This document shows, one piece after another, positions 25,301 through 33,400 of a DNA stretch of 64,000 nt. Where the stretch lies: contig JAJNNQ010000097.1 of NCBI GenBank assembly GCA_027886175.1, forward strand, positions 262,501 through 326,500. Direction: 5' to 3'. The translations under genes were made by a program, and so were the position numbers. The stretch comes from Phylloscopus collybita. Taxonomy: Eukaryota; Chordata; Aves; Passeriformes; Phylloscopidae. The first letter of the stretch is position 1. Each line of letters opens with the position of its first letter. The notes beneath the pieces are model-generated. The model was not told where the DNA came from and ran no database searches. It worked only from the letters and a program-made list of their open reading frames with translations.

Positions 25301-27139
25301 GGAATGCCCCCAAAATCTGGGATATAAAACCCGCCAGCCTGCCCAGGACAGCGGGTTCGGTTCGAGGGAGCCGGGGGGGTTCGATCGGGGCAGGGATGGC
25401 CCCGGACTCGGTATTTATTCACTTCCCGGGCGGTGCCGGGCAGGCCGGAGCCGGTCCCGGCGCGCCCCGCAGGAGCCCGCGGGCGATGGGCCCCGAGCGG
25501 AGCCGGGACCGCCAGGAGGAAGCTCCGGGCCCGGAAAGGGGGAAAAATCCCAGCCCGGGGCAGCGGGAGGGGAACGGGAACGGAGCCCCGAGAGGGGAAC
25601 GGGGAAAGGAGCCCCGGGAGGGGAACGGGGAACCGGGAACGGAGCCCCGAGCGGGGAACGGGAAAGGAGCCCCGAGAGGGGAACGGGAATGGAGCCCCGG
25701 GAGGGGAACGGGAAAGGAGCCCGGGGAGGGGAACCGGGAACAGAGCCCCGAGAGGGGAACGGGAACGGAGCCCCGAGCCGGGAACGGGAATGGAGCCCCG
25801 GGAGGGGAACGGGGAAAGGAGCCCCGAGCAGGGAACGGGGAACCGGGAACAGAGCCCCGAGAGGGGAACGGGAATGGTGCCCCGAGCGGGGAACGGGAAC
25901 GGAGCCCCGGGCGGGGAACGGGGAAAGGAGCCCCGGGAGGGGAACGGGGAACCGGGAACGGAGCCCCGAGAGGGGAACGGGAAAGGAGCCCCGAGCGGGG
26001 TCCGGGGAGCAAAGCCCCGGAGGTGCTGCGGAGGGAGAGCCCCGGGGTTTGGGCTGCAGCTGCCGGGCCGGGCCGGGCCGGGCCGGGGGGGTTCGCGCTC
26101 CGCCTTCCCCCCCGAAAGGGGAAATGTTGGCGGTTCCGTCCCGCCGGGGAGCGGCGCAGCGGGGAAACCCCGAGAGACCGGGGCTGGCGGCAGCCGGAGC
26201 CGCAAAACCCCGCTGGGAGCGCGGCGGTGCCGCTGCTGCGGCCGGAGGGACACGGGGAGGGGACAGCGGGGACAGCGGGGAGGGACAGCGGGGAGGGGAC
26301 AGAGGGGACAGCGGGGAGGGGACAGAGGGGATGGGCACTGGGATGGACACTGGGGATGGACACTGGGATGGGACAGAGGGGCTGGACAGAGGGGACAGCG
26401 GGGAGGGGACAGAGGGGAGAGGACACGGGGAGGGGACAGTGGGGATGGACACTGGGATGGACGAAGGGGATGGGACACGGGGAGGGGACATGGGGAGGGG
26501 ACAGAGGGGAGGGGACACTGGGATGGACACTGGGAAGGGACAGAGGGGATGGGACAGAGGGGATGGACACTGGGAAGGGACAGAGGGGATGGGACAGAGG
26601 GGATGGACACTGGGACTGGACACTGGGAAGGGACACTGGGAAGGGACAGAGGGGATGGGACAGAAGGGACAGAGGGAATGGACACCGGGGATGGACGCTG
26701 GGAAGGAACAGAGGGGCTGGACAGAGGGGACAGCGGGGAGGAGACACGGGGAGGGGACAGCGGGGATGGGACAGAGGGGATGGGACACTGGGGTGGGACA
26801 GCGGGAATGGGCACTGGGACTGGACACTGGGACTGGACACTGGGAATGGGTACTGGGAAGGGACCCTGGGCATGGCCAGCGGGAAGGGGCAGCGGGAACC
26901 CCACCCCTCACCCCTCCCGGGACAGCACCCCCTGGGAAAGGCCCCCGCAGCAGCAGCAGCATCGCCCCCGCCCCGCCGCGCGCTATTTTCAGCCCCGGCT
27001 TAATGGGATCAGGGGAGGGGAAAAGCGGATTTGTGCCCCGCGCTCACCCGCACACGTCCAGGGCCAGCTCGGTGCCCAGCACGCAGACGGTGCTGCCGGG
27101 CCGCTGCGTGGACAGCTGGACACGGCGCTGCTGCGCCAT
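1244..27139 (-). CDS. PADI3: Peptidylarginine deiminase gene B (PADI3-like), exons 1-10, cut by the left window edge
   Basis: Gene span containing ten coding exons (1155 nt, 385 codons). PAD enzymes are calcium-dependent and hydrolyse peptidyl-arginine to citrulline. Seen in the sequence: the PAD start [11 protein letters not shown], the middle domain with [20 protein letters not shown] (calcium site), [33 protein letters not shown] and [20 protein letters not shown]. The Asp that opens exon 10 is residue 350, exactly the catalytic Asp350 number of human PAD4. Exons 11-16, with the catalytic His, Asp and Cys, lie beyond base 1. All splice phases join cleanly without stops. The gene lies 3 kb downstream of a second PADI gene on the same strand. 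Exon 9 resembles PADI3 and exons 1-3 and 7 resemble PADI1, so the symbol rests partly on gene order. Family membership is near certain; the paralogue number is about 50-60% sure. Introns are almost wholly tandem repeats. Confidence 0.93.
1439..1550 (-). CDS. PADI3: PADI gene B exon 9
   Basis: 112 nt, four codons shorter than gene A exon 9. It encodes [20 protein letters not shown] then CPLTVC and [20 protein letters not shown] is closest to human PADI3 (FVDAVAELARKA). Acceptor CCGCAG ends at 1551 and donor GTGGGA starts at 1438. Intron 9 is only 87 bp. Confidence 0.92.
1568..4156. repeat. ~63-bp AT-rich satellite-like array in gene B intron 8
   Basis: About 41 copies of a 63-bp unit with the cores GGCAAATATCGAGATAAATG and ATAAAAATCACATTTTGG. 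Shorter forms of about 21 bp lack the CACATTTTGG part. The array begins about 15 bp behind the exon 9 acceptor. It is AT-rich, unlike the flanking GC-rich DNA. Confidence 0.95.
4157..4790. other. Non-repetitive island in gene B intron 8
   Basis: About 630 bp without tandem structure, AT-rich, with a G15 run at 4465-4479 and several AATAAA-like words on both strands. No exon is recognised. It could be a decayed retroelement or LTR fragment, but no diagnostic ends were seen. Confidence 0.5.
4803..4906 (-). CDS. PADI3: PADI gene B exon 8
   Basis: 104 nt encoding [20 protein letters not shown], then [14 protein letters not shown]. This is a highly conserved PAD segment leading into the catalytic domain. 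Acceptor ATCCCAG ends at 4907. Donor GTGGGT at 4802 starts a short run of GTGG tetramers. Confidence 0.93.
4907..7545. repeat. 49-bp minisatellite in gene B intron 7 carrying exon 8 acceptor copies
   Basis: About 53 copies of a 49-bp unit, with the minus-strand core AAATCCATCCCTGATATCCCAG split by variants. The unit nearest exon 8 contains the real acceptor (CCATCCCCGCCATCCCAG), so the array starts at the splice site. Nearly every unit keeps a CAG preceded by pyrimidines and a CTGAT or CTGCC word upstream. Confidence 0.93.
7560..7738 (-). CDS. PADI3: PADI gene B exon 7
   Basis: 179 nt, one codon longer than gene A exon 7. It encodes [10 protein letters not shown], then [20 protein letters not shown] and [10 protein letters not shown]. 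Acceptor CTGCAG ends at 7739. Donor GTCCGG at 7559 has a non-consensus +3 to +6. Confidence 0.92.
7760..10435. repeat. 28-bp and composite arrays in gene B intron 6
   Basis: A 28-bp unit (core TTTGTCCCTAAAACCCC) is interspersed with 11 copies of a longer block containing GGATTTCACCCCAC, GGAGCGAACCCC and GGATCACACGGACACCTCAAA-type sequence. From 9540 to 10435 these combine into a higher-order repeat of about 200 bp that ends at the exon 6 donor. Confidence 0.9.
10445..10570 (-). CDS. PADI3: PADI gene B exon 6
   Basis: 126 nt, the same as gene A exon 6. It encodes [20 protein letters not shown] and then [12 protein letters not shown]. The two Asp residues of DLQD match calcium ligands at PAD4 positions 176 and 179. 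Acceptor CCCCAG ends at 10571 and donor GTGAGT starts at 10444. Confidence 0.92.
10590..12350. repeat. Homopurine array in gene B intron 5
   Basis: Short units around GGGGGAAATTGGGGAAAGT, about 19-20 bp, punctuated about nine times by a longer word containing GGTTCTGGGCTGGGATAGGG. The plus strand is purine-rich, so the transcript is pyrimidine-rich. Confidence 0.92.
12360..12715. repeat. ~40-bp purine-rich array beside the gene B exon 5 donor
   Basis: Units with GGGAAAATGGAGGGAAAAGC and AGAAAATGGAGGAAAAAAGT, about nine copies, ending about 15 bp from the weak GTCCCA donor of exon 5. Confidence 0.9.
12731..12848 (-). CDS. PADI3: PADI gene B exon 5 (calcium-site exon)
   Basis: 118 nt, the same as gene A exon 5. 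It encodes [20 protein letters not shown] followed by an acidic stretch ([12 protein letters not shown]). In PAD4 and PAD2 the equivalent Asn and Asp residues bind calcium ions 3-5. Acceptor CCCCCAG ends at 12849. The donor that keeps length and phase is GTCCCA at 12730, a poor match to consensus beyond GT. Confidence 0.9.
12853..14025. repeat. ~39-42-bp minisatellite filling gene B intron 4, with exon 5 acceptor-like copies
   Basis: About 28 copies with the core GGGAATTCCCAATCCCATCG and GGGGTCTGGGGCAGGGAGCC. On the minus strand each full unit has GGCTCCCTGCCCCAG; the real acceptor reads GGCTCCGTGCCCCCAG. The array occupies essentially the whole intron, from donor to acceptor. Confidence 0.93.
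14031..14092 (-). CDS. PADI3: PADI gene B exon 4
   Basis: 62 nt encoding [20 protein letters not shown] plus K, at the junction to the middle calcium-binding domain. Same length as gene A exon 4. Acceptor CCCACAG ends at 14093 and donor GTATCC starts at 14030. Confidence 0.91.
14110..14750. repeat. ~13-bp minisatellite in gene B intron 3
   Basis: Variants of GGGAATGGGGGTT and GGGAATGGGGGATTCA repeat across nearly the whole 671-bp intron. Confidence 0.93.
14764..14836 (-). CDS. PADI3: PADI gene B exon 3
   Basis: 73 nt encoding [20 protein letters not shown] then LTCV. Human PADI1 has VRVSYF and LYLTGV here and PADI3 has LYLTCV. Acceptor TTCCAG ends at 14837 and donor GTAAGG starts at 14763. 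It ends in phase 1. Confidence 0.92.
14893..16562. repeat. 12/7-bp minisatellite in gene B intron 2
   Basis: Alternating ACCCATCCCAGC (12 bp) and ACCCAGC (7 bp) words fill about 1.67 kb. The minus strand encodes stop-free [19 protein letters not shown] frames, which are artefacts of the repeat. Confidence 0.95.
16581..16761 (-). CDS. PADI3: PADI gene B exon 2
   Basis: 181 nt encoding the rest of the first N-terminal domain, with the segments [20 protein letters not shown] and [14 protein letters not shown]. It aligns with human PADI1 exon 2 (ANSF, GSSGVE, RWPL). Acceptor CCCCCAG ends at 16762 and donor GTGGGA starts at 16580. Confidence 0.92.
16775..19000. repeat. Hexamer-based array in gene B intron 1, next to exon 2
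   Basis: About 2.2 kb built of six-base words (GGGGTC, AGGGAT, GGGGAC, AGTGAC, AGGAAC) arranged in 18-30-bp units. It degenerates after about 18400 and begins just behind the polypyrimidine tract of the exon 2 acceptor. Confidence 0.93.
19000..19190. other. Degenerate transition zone in gene B intron 1
   Basis: Imperfect continuation of the hexamer array (words such as ACACCCTCAGCACCAGGAAC) leading into the next array. No gene is seen. Confidence 0.5.
19190..22280. repeat. ~100-115-bp tandem repeat in gene B intron 1
   Basis: About 28 copies with the cores CCTGAAATGCTGAATGACCA, CCTAAAAATTCCAAATAAT, GGGAAAACGCGACTGCAGCA and AGTCCTGCAAGGTGAAA. Length varies because some copies carry an extra AAAAAGTGATTTTTTCGGCA block. 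The first three copies (19190-19580) are a divergent subfamily. Confidence 0.93.
22380..22575. repeat. AT-rich low-complexity tract (AATTAA words)
   Basis: About 190 bp made of AATTAATTAAAAT-type words. Confidence 0.9.
22676..23090. repeat. 20-bp minisatellite in gene B intron 1
   Basis: About 21 copies of GGAATTAATCCTGGGAAAAT and near variants. Confidence 0.95.
23285..23965. repeat. ~44-bp minisatellite in gene B intron 1
   Basis: About 15 copies with the cores GCAGCAAATCCTGCAACCGG and GAATTGCATCCGTTCCCTGG. Confidence 0.93.
24005..25230. repeat. 45-bp minisatellite with a longer interspersed block, gene B intron 1
   Basis: Units with CCCTGAAAACCCCAAATCC and CGGGATATTCCCGGTGCAGC alternate with about six copies of a longer block containing GGGAATAAATGGGATAGACG. 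This gives a higher-order pattern of roughly 100-130 bp in the middle. Confidence 0.92.
25231..25540. other. Non-repetitive GC-rich island in gene B intron 1
   Basis: About 300 bp with no tandem unit and no recognised exon. A plus-strand TATAAAA lies near 25324. Confidence 0.4.
25545..26000. repeat. ~25-bp GC-rich minisatellite, gene B intron 1
   Basis: About 18 copies with the core GGGGAACGGGAACGGAGCCC. Confidence 0.92.
26001..26245. other. GC-rich unique segment, gene B intron 1
   Basis: CpG-rich sequence with a short GGCCGGGCC run near 26068-26090. No coding exon is recognised. Confidence 0.4.
26246..26900. repeat. GGGACAGAGGGGATGGACA-type array, gene B intron 1
   Basis: Purine-rich words such as GGGACAGAGGGGATGG and GACACTGGGAAGGG recur with irregular spacing over 650 bp. 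Confidence 0.9.
27048..27139 (-). CDS. PADI3: PADI gene B exon 1 with start codon
   Basis: 92 coding nt. The ATG is at 27139-27137 and the translation begins [20 protein letters not shown], the PAD N-terminal immunoglobulin-like domain start (human PADI1 begins MAPKRVVQLS). Donor GTGAGC follows at 27047. The phase (2 nt left over) joins exon 2 to give a Gly codon. The start is fixed by homology and by the TATA box 46 bases upstream. Confidence 0.93.
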
Positions 27140-27184
27140 CGCCGCCGGCACCCTCGGGTGCCGCGCCCGGCGGCCCGCGGGGGA

Positions 27185-27191
27185 TTTTATA
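27185..27191 (-). promoter_or_regulatory. TATA box of PADI gene B
   Basis: TATAAAA on the minus strand lies 46-52 bases upstream of the ATG. Usual spacing puts the transcription start near 27155-27160, leaving a 5' UTR of only about 20 nt. Confidence 0.75.
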
Positions 27192-27196
27192 AAGCC

Positions 27197-27202
27197 GGGC
27201 GG
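27197..27202. promoter_or_regulatory. GC box (GGGCGG) beside the gene B TATA box
   Basis: GGGCGG on the plus strand sits about 6 bp upstream of the TATA box. Sp1/Sp3 control is reported for human PADI3; a role here is inferred from position only. Confidence 0.4.
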
Positions 27203-27855
27203 CTGGGAGGGGATGATCGGCCAAAGCCCGGCCTAATCCCACCTCCGGGCTGGCCCTGCCAGCGGCGGGTCCGCAGCCATCCGAGCGGGTGGGGAAAGCG
27301 GCCCGGGACACCCACGGGATGTTCGGGGCTCCGTGGGGTTCGGGCTGGGTCAGCACCACGGGACGCGGGGAGGGGGGAGAGCGGCGGTGAGCGCCCGGCC
27401 CACGCCGTGAAATGTTCCCCGCGACACCCGAGCCGCGCTGGGCCCGCGCCAGCGCCCGGGTTTGGTTTCTGCTGCTGCTGCCGCTGCTGCTGAAAGGTTT
27501 TATTTGTTCAGCCCGGACAATGCGCTGGAATTCCTCCTCCTCCTCCTCCTCCTCCTCCTCCTCCTCCGGGGGAAGGGCCGGAGCTGCGGGCGCTGCCGGG
27601 GCGATGGTGTCACCTGCTCCCGGCGATGGTGTCACCTGCTCCCGGGGATGGTGTCACCTGCGCCCGGGGGGGACAGCGGAGCCCCGGCCGCGGCGTTGTT
27701 AATGGCTTTTTTTGGGTTTTAATTAAAGGCCGGGCCCGCGCGTGGGAGGGAGAGCCCTTTGTCCCTGCAGCTGTTCCCGAACCCCCGCCCCGCAGGGGTC
27801 ACGCGCGGCCCGGGTTCGATGTCGCTCCTCGGGGACACCGGAGGGGACAGAGCCC
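27203..27855. other. CpG-rich upstream region of PADI gene B
   Basis: Non-repetitive GC- and CpG-rich DNA behind the TATA box, with a TCC trinucleotide run at 27533-27570 and a three-copy ~20-bp word (GATGGTGTCACCTGCTCCCG) near 27602-27665. It is the likely proximal regulatory region by position. Confidence 0.5.
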
Positions 27856-28665
27856 CGGGGAACGGGGCTGGGAATGGGGCTGGGAATGGGGATGGGAATG
27901 GGGAATGGGATTGGGAATGGGACTGGGAATGGAGCTGGGAATGGGGAATGGGAATGGGGCTGGGAATGGGGAATGGGATTGGGAATGGGGCTGGGAACAG
28001 AGCTGGGAATGGGGCTGGGAATGGGGTTGGGAATGGGAACGGGAACGGGGCTGGGAATGGGAATGGGGCTGGGAACGGGGCTGGGAATGGGACTAGGAAT
28101 GGTAGAAACAGGGTGAGAAACGGGGTTAGAAATGGGGTGAGAAACAGGGCTAGAAATGGGGTTAGAAATGGTACAAATGGGGTTAGAAATGGGGTGAGAA
28201 AGGGGGTGAAGAATGGGATTAGAAACGGCTAGAAATGGGGTTAGAAATTGTAGAAATGGGGTGAGAAACGGGGCTGGAAATGGGGCTGGGAATGGGGCTG
28301 GAAATGGTAGAAATGGGTTAGAAACGGGGTTGGAAATGGGGCGAGAAACAGGGCTAGAAATGGGGTTAAAAATGGTACAAATGGGGTTGGAAATGGGGCT
28401 GGAAATGGGGTTAGAAACGGTACAAATGGGGTTAGAAATGGGGTTAGAAATGGGGTGAGAAACAGGGCTAGAAATGGGGTTAGATATGGTACAAATGGGG
28501 TTAGAAACGGGGTAGAGAAATGGGGTGGGAAATGGTACAAATGGGTTAGAAATGGTACAAATGGGGTGAGAAATGGGGTTAGAAATGGGCTTGGAAATGG
28601 GGTTAGAAATGGTAGAAATGAGGTGAGAAATGAGGTGAGAAATGGGGTGAGAAATCGGCTTTTGG
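27856..28665. repeat. 12-13-bp arrays between the two PADI genes
   Basis: GGGAATGGGGCT units (27856-28090) merge into GAAATGGGGTTA units (28090-28665). Confidence 0.93.
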
Positions 28666-28975
28666 GGTGAGTGGGCTGTGTGGCCGCATCCCCTCCCCGC
28701 TCCCCCGGCACCGCCGCGGTTGGAACCGCGGGTGCGGCCGCGGCCGGCGAAGCGTTTTGCCCGAAAGAAGCGTTTCCAGCCCCAGAAGGGCAGCGGGGCC
28801 GGGCCGGGCCGGGCCGGGCCGGGGCACCGGGCGGGTTTCGGTTCCCGGGGCGGTACCAGGCGGGGCCGGCACCGGGAAGTGTCGCGCTCCGGTGGAGGCG
28901 AAAAGCGGAGGGAGGCGGAAAGTCCCTCCCGGAGAAGGCGTGAAAAGGTCCCGGGGAGGGCAGGGCCGAGCTGGG
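28666..28975. other. CpG-rich unique island between the PADI genes
   Basis: About 300 bp of non-repetitive, CpG-rich sequence (GCGGTTGGAACCGCGG, an inverted repeat, at about 28716-28731). No ORF resembles a known protein. It could be a regulatory element for either gene. Confidence 0.45.
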
Positions 28976-29043
28976 CCGGGCCGGGCCGAGCCGGGCCGGG
29001 CAGGGCAGGGCAGGGCAGGGCAGGGCAGGGCAGGGCAGGGCAG
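28976..29043. repeat. GGGCC/GGGCA pentamer run
   Basis: About 13 pentamers, GGGCC-like then a clean GGGCA series. Confidence 0.95.
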
Positions 29044-29084
29044 GTTCCTTCCTGCGGCTGAGAACCGGCTGCCCCAGCAGGAAG

Positions 29085-29515
29085 CGATTTTTGGGGCTGA
29101 AAGTGCGGATTTTGGGGGAGATTTTAGGGCTGAAACTGGGAATTTGGGGGGCTGAAACTGGGGGTTTGGGGGGCGATTTTGGACTGAAACTGGATATTTT
29201 GCGGGCGATTCTGGGGCTTTCTGGGGGCGATTTTGGGGGTGAAACTCGGGATTTGGGGAGATTTGGGGGCTGAAACTGGGAATTTTGGGGGCGATTTTGG
29301 GGCTGAAACTGGAATTTGGGGGGCTGAAACTGGGGGTTTGGGGGGCGATTTTGGGACTGAAACTGGATATTTTGGGGGCGATTCTGGGCTTTCTGGGGGC
29401 GATTTTGGGGCTGAAACTCGGGATTTGGGGGGCGATTTTGGAGCTGAAATTGGGAATTTTGGGGCTGAAACTGGGGATTTTGGGCTGAAACTGGGGATTT
29501 TGGGGGGCGTTACCA
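29085..29515. repeat. ~33-bp minisatellite downstream of gene A
   Basis: Units with GGGGCTGAAACTGGGAATTT and GGGGGCGATTTTGG, about 14 copies, just beyond the gene A poly(A) signal. Confidence 0.92.
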
Positions 29516-29683
29516 GCTGCAGACCCCCGAGTGGGCACTCCATGACCCCGAGCCGCCCCCCCGGCCCCAACCCCAACCCCCTGCACCCCAACCCCGGGCT
29601 CCAAAGGAACATTTCCACACCGGGAGCGGAGGAAAGGAAGGAGGAGAGACGGGGACGCGCTGCCCCCGCCGCGCCCCTGAAGC

Positions 29684-29689
29684 TTTATT
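29684..29689 (-). terminator. Poly(A) signal AATAAA of PADI gene A
   Basis: AATAAA on the minus strand, 511 bases after the stop codon and the only perfect hexamer noticed between the stop and the GC-rich downstream region. Cleavage would be expected near 29660-29675. Confidence 0.75.
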
Positions 29690-29724
29690 GGCCAAACCCG
29701 TGCTGGGGGCGCTTTTCCGGCTGC

Positions 29725-30175
29725 AGAAAAATGCACCTTCACCCCCAGGGGCTGCAGGAAATGCACCTTCACCCCCCGGGGGCTGCAGGAAATGCACCTT
29801 CACCCCCAGGGGCTGCAGGAAATGCACCTTCATCCCCCGGGGGCTGCAGGAAATGCACCTTCACCCCCTGGGGGGCTGCAGGAAATGCACCTTCACCCCC
29901 TGGGGCTGCAGGAAATGCACCTTCATCCCCGGGGGCTGCAGGAAATGCACCTTCATCCCCCGGGGGCTGCAGGAAATGCACCTTCACCCCCTGGGGGGCT
30001 GCAGGAAATGCACCTTAATCCCCCGGGGGCTGCAGGAAATGCACCTTCACCCCCCGGGGGCTGCAGGAAATGCACCTTCACCCCCCGGGGGCTGCAGGAA
30101 ATGCACCTTAATCCCCCGGGGGCTGCAGGAAATGCACACACACACACACGGGCTGCAGGAAATGCACCTTCCCCT
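29725..30175 (-). repeat. 30-bp minisatellite within the gene A 3' UTR
   Basis: About 15 copies of a 30-bp unit containing GGAAATGCACCTTCA and GGGGCTGCA (plus strand) lie between the stop codon and the poly(A) signal, so they should be present in the mature mRNA. Because the unit is a multiple of 3, sense frames stay open and read as a repeated MKVHFLQPPG-like peptide. A short CA run (30132-30148) interrupts the last copies. Confidence 0.9.
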
Positions 30176-30200
30176 GCAGGGCCAGGGGTGGGAGGGGAGG

Positions 30201-30434
30201 TCAGGGCACCACGTGCCACCACTTGAAGGCGAAGGGCTTGCGGCGCACGTTGGTGCCGCAGTGGACGTCGCCGGAGAGGACGTGGTAGGAGAAGAAGTCG
30301 TCGATGAAGGTGCAGGAGAGGCCCAGCGGCTCCAGCAGCTCCCGCACGCGCTGCTCCAGGCAGCAGCGCCCGCCCACCACGGGCCCGAAGGGCTTGGGGA
30401 TGCCCAGGTGGCGGCCCAGCACCAGCATGTTCAC
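30201..30434 (-). CDS. PADI1: PADI gene A exon 16 (terminal, catalytic Cys, stop)
   Basis: 234 nt encoding [20 protein letters not shown], then [39 protein letters not shown] and VP, then TGA at 30201-30203. The Cys of HCGTN equals the PAD4 nucleophile Cys645. Acceptor CTGCAG ends at 30435; intron 15 is 95 bp. Confidence 0.95.
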   Translation of the reverse strand: MNMLVLGRHLGIPKPFGPVVGGRCCLEQRVRELLEPLGLSCTFIDDFFSYHVLSGDVHCGTNVRRKPFAFKWWHVVP

Positions 30435-33400
30435 CTGCAGCGCCCCGAGAGCAGCGGGGGTGGGTGCCAGGGGGTCGGGGATCCGGGGGTGGGTGGGTGG
30501 GGGGCAGGCGGGGGGGTCGGGGGTCTCACCATGTCCGGGAAGAGCGCGTCGGCGCGGGAGCGGTTGAGGATGAAGAGCTGCGGGATGTCCACGATGTCCT
30601 GCTCGCTCAGCCCCAGCTCCTCCTTCAGCAGGTCGCGGTTCCAGTCGATGCAGCGCTGCGGGGAGGGGCCGGGAGCTGCCGGGTTGGGCCTCCAGATCCC
30701 ACCCCTGGGCCTGGCTGGATCTTGCCTGGATCCCACCCCGTGCCCGGGAACAACCCCCAGCCCATCCCAGCCTCCCACCCCAAACCTGTGCACAGCCTCC
30801 CAGCCCATCCCGGCCTCCCACCCCCATCTCAGCCTCCCACCCCATCCCAGCCTCCCACCCCAGCCCCGGGAACAACCCCCAGCCCATCCCAGCCCCATCT
30901 CCCATCCCATCCCAACCTCCCATCCCAAATCTGTGCACAGCCTCCCACCCCAGCCCTGGGAACAACCCCATCCCACCCCATCCCATCCCATCCCATCCCA
31001 TCCCATCCCATCCCATCCCAACCTCCCATCCCAAATCTGTGCACAGCCTCCCACCCCAGCCCTGGGAACAACCCCCCACCTCATCTCATCTCATCCCATC
31101 CCATCCCATCCCATCCCATCCCATCCCATCCCATCCCATCCCATCCCATCCCATCCCATCCCATCCCATGGATCCCATCCCATCCCATCCCAGCCCTGAT
31201 CCCATCCCATCCCATCCCATCCCATCCCGCTCCACCCTCTCTGTCCCCTCAGCTCCCCACTCAGTGCCCCCCAGGCCGAGCAGTGTCCCTTGTCCCTGTC
31301 CCCCTGTCCCCTGTCCCTGTCTGTCCCTGTCCCAGTCCCATCCCAGTCCCTGTCCTTCTGTCCCAGTCCCTGTCCCCATCCCAGTCCCTGTCCCCATGTC
31401 CTTGTCTCAGTCCCAGTCCCTGTCCCCATGTCCCTGTCCCCGTCCCCCTGTCCCAGACCTGTCCCTTTCCCTTCCCCTGTCCCCCTGTCCATGTCCCCTG
31501 TCCCTGTCTGTCCCTGTCCCCGTCCCAGTCCCTGTTCCCATCCCTGTCCCCCTGTCTCTGTCCCCCATCCCCATCCCTGTCCCCTGTCCCCCCATCCCTG
31601 TCTGTCCCTGTCCCCATGTCCCCACGTCCCAGTCCCTGTCCCCCTGTCCCTGTCCCCCCATCCCAGTCCCATCCCAGTCCCTGTCCCATCCCTGTCCCCA
31701 TGTCCCCATCCCAGTCCCTGTCCCAGTCCCAGTCCCTGTCCCCATGTCCCTGTCCCTGTGTCCCTGTCACCTGTCCCCATCCCAGCCCCTGTCCCTGTCC
31801 CCGTGTCCCTGTCCCCGTGTCCCCATCCCTGTCCCCATGTCCCTGTCCCCGTGTCCCTGTCCCCGTGTCCCTGTCCCCATCCCTGTCCCCTGTCCCCGTG
31901 TCCCTGTCCCCTGTCCCTGTCCCAGTCCCCATGTCCCTGTCCCCGTGTCCCTGCCCCAGTCCCCGTGTCCCTGTCCCCATGTCCCTGTCCCCATCCCTGT
32001 CCCCATGTCCCCATCCCTGTCCCCATGTCCCTGTCCCCGTGTCCCTGTCCCCATCCCTGTCCCCAGTCCCCATGTCCCTGTCCCCGTGTCCCTGCCCCAG
32101 TCCCCATGTCCCTGTCCCCATGTCCCTGTCCCCATCCCTGTCCCCATGTCCCTGTCCCCATGTCCCTGTCCCCATCCCTGTCCCCTGTCCCATGTCCCTG
32201 TCCCCGTGTCCCTGCCCCAGTCCCCGTGTCCCTGTCCCCATGTCCCTGTCCCCATCCCTGTCCCCTGTCCCCATGTCCCTGTCCCCGTCCCCATGTCCCT
32301 GTCCCCATCCCTGTCCCCGTGTCCCTGCCCCAGTCCCCGTGTCCCTGCCCCAGTCCCCATGTCCCTGTCCCCGTGTCCCTGTCCCCTGTCCCCCTGTCCC
32401 CGTGTCCCCCTGTCCCACCTGCACGTGCCGGTTGTCGCTGCGCAGGGACTCGTCGGCCAGCAGCTCATCGATGCTCCTCTGCTCCTGCCCCTTCAGCCCT
32501 GCGGGGCCACAGCGTCAGCCACGCCCGACAGACGGACGGATGGACAGAGGGACGGACAGCGAGATGGACAGAGGGAGGGACAGAGGAACGGACAGATGGA
32601 TGGACGAACAGATGGACAAACAGATGGACAGCAGGATGGAGAGAGGGACGGAGAGAGGGACAGACAGAGGGACGGACAGTGAGATGGACAGAGGAACGGA
32701 CGGATGGATGGGCAGAGGAACGGACAGATGGATGGACAGAGGAACGGACGGATGGATGGGCAGAGGAACGGACAGATGGATGGACAGAGGGAGGGACAGA
32801 TGGATGGACAGAGGGAGGGACAGAGGGACGGATGGACAAAGGGATGGAGAGAGGAATGGACAGCGAGATGGACAGAGGGATGGACAGAGGGAGGGACAGA
32901 GGGAGGGACAGAGGGAGGGACAGAGAGCAGGATGGACAGAGGGACAGACAGAAGGATGGACAGAGGGACAGAGGGGCAGACAGAAGGATGGACAGAGGGA
33001 CAGACACTAGGAATGGACATGGCAGGGACAGCGTGAAGGGACAGAGTGGATGGACACCAGGAGGGCACAGTGGGATGGATGGCAGGATGGACGGCAGAGA
33101 GGGACGGACAGCGGGACAGACTGAAGGATGGACAGAGGGACGGACAGTGGGACAGACTGAAGGATGGACAGAGGGACGGACAGCGGGGCAGACAGTGGGA
33201 CGGACTGAGGGACGGACAGGGGGATGGGCAGAGGAACAGACTGAGGGATGGACAGAGGAATGGACAGTGGGATGGACAGCAGGACGGGCAGTGGGATGGA
33301 GAGAGGGACAGACAGAGGAACGGACAAAGGGATGGACTGAGGGACAGACAGCAGGACGGACTGAGGGACGGACAGCGGGACAGACAGAGGCAAGGACAGC

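Noticed and set aside
25320..25330. Plus-strand TATAAAA as an antisense promoter
   Set aside because: It is an isolated motif in an intron; the following ORFs are repeat artefacts and nothing supports a transcript.
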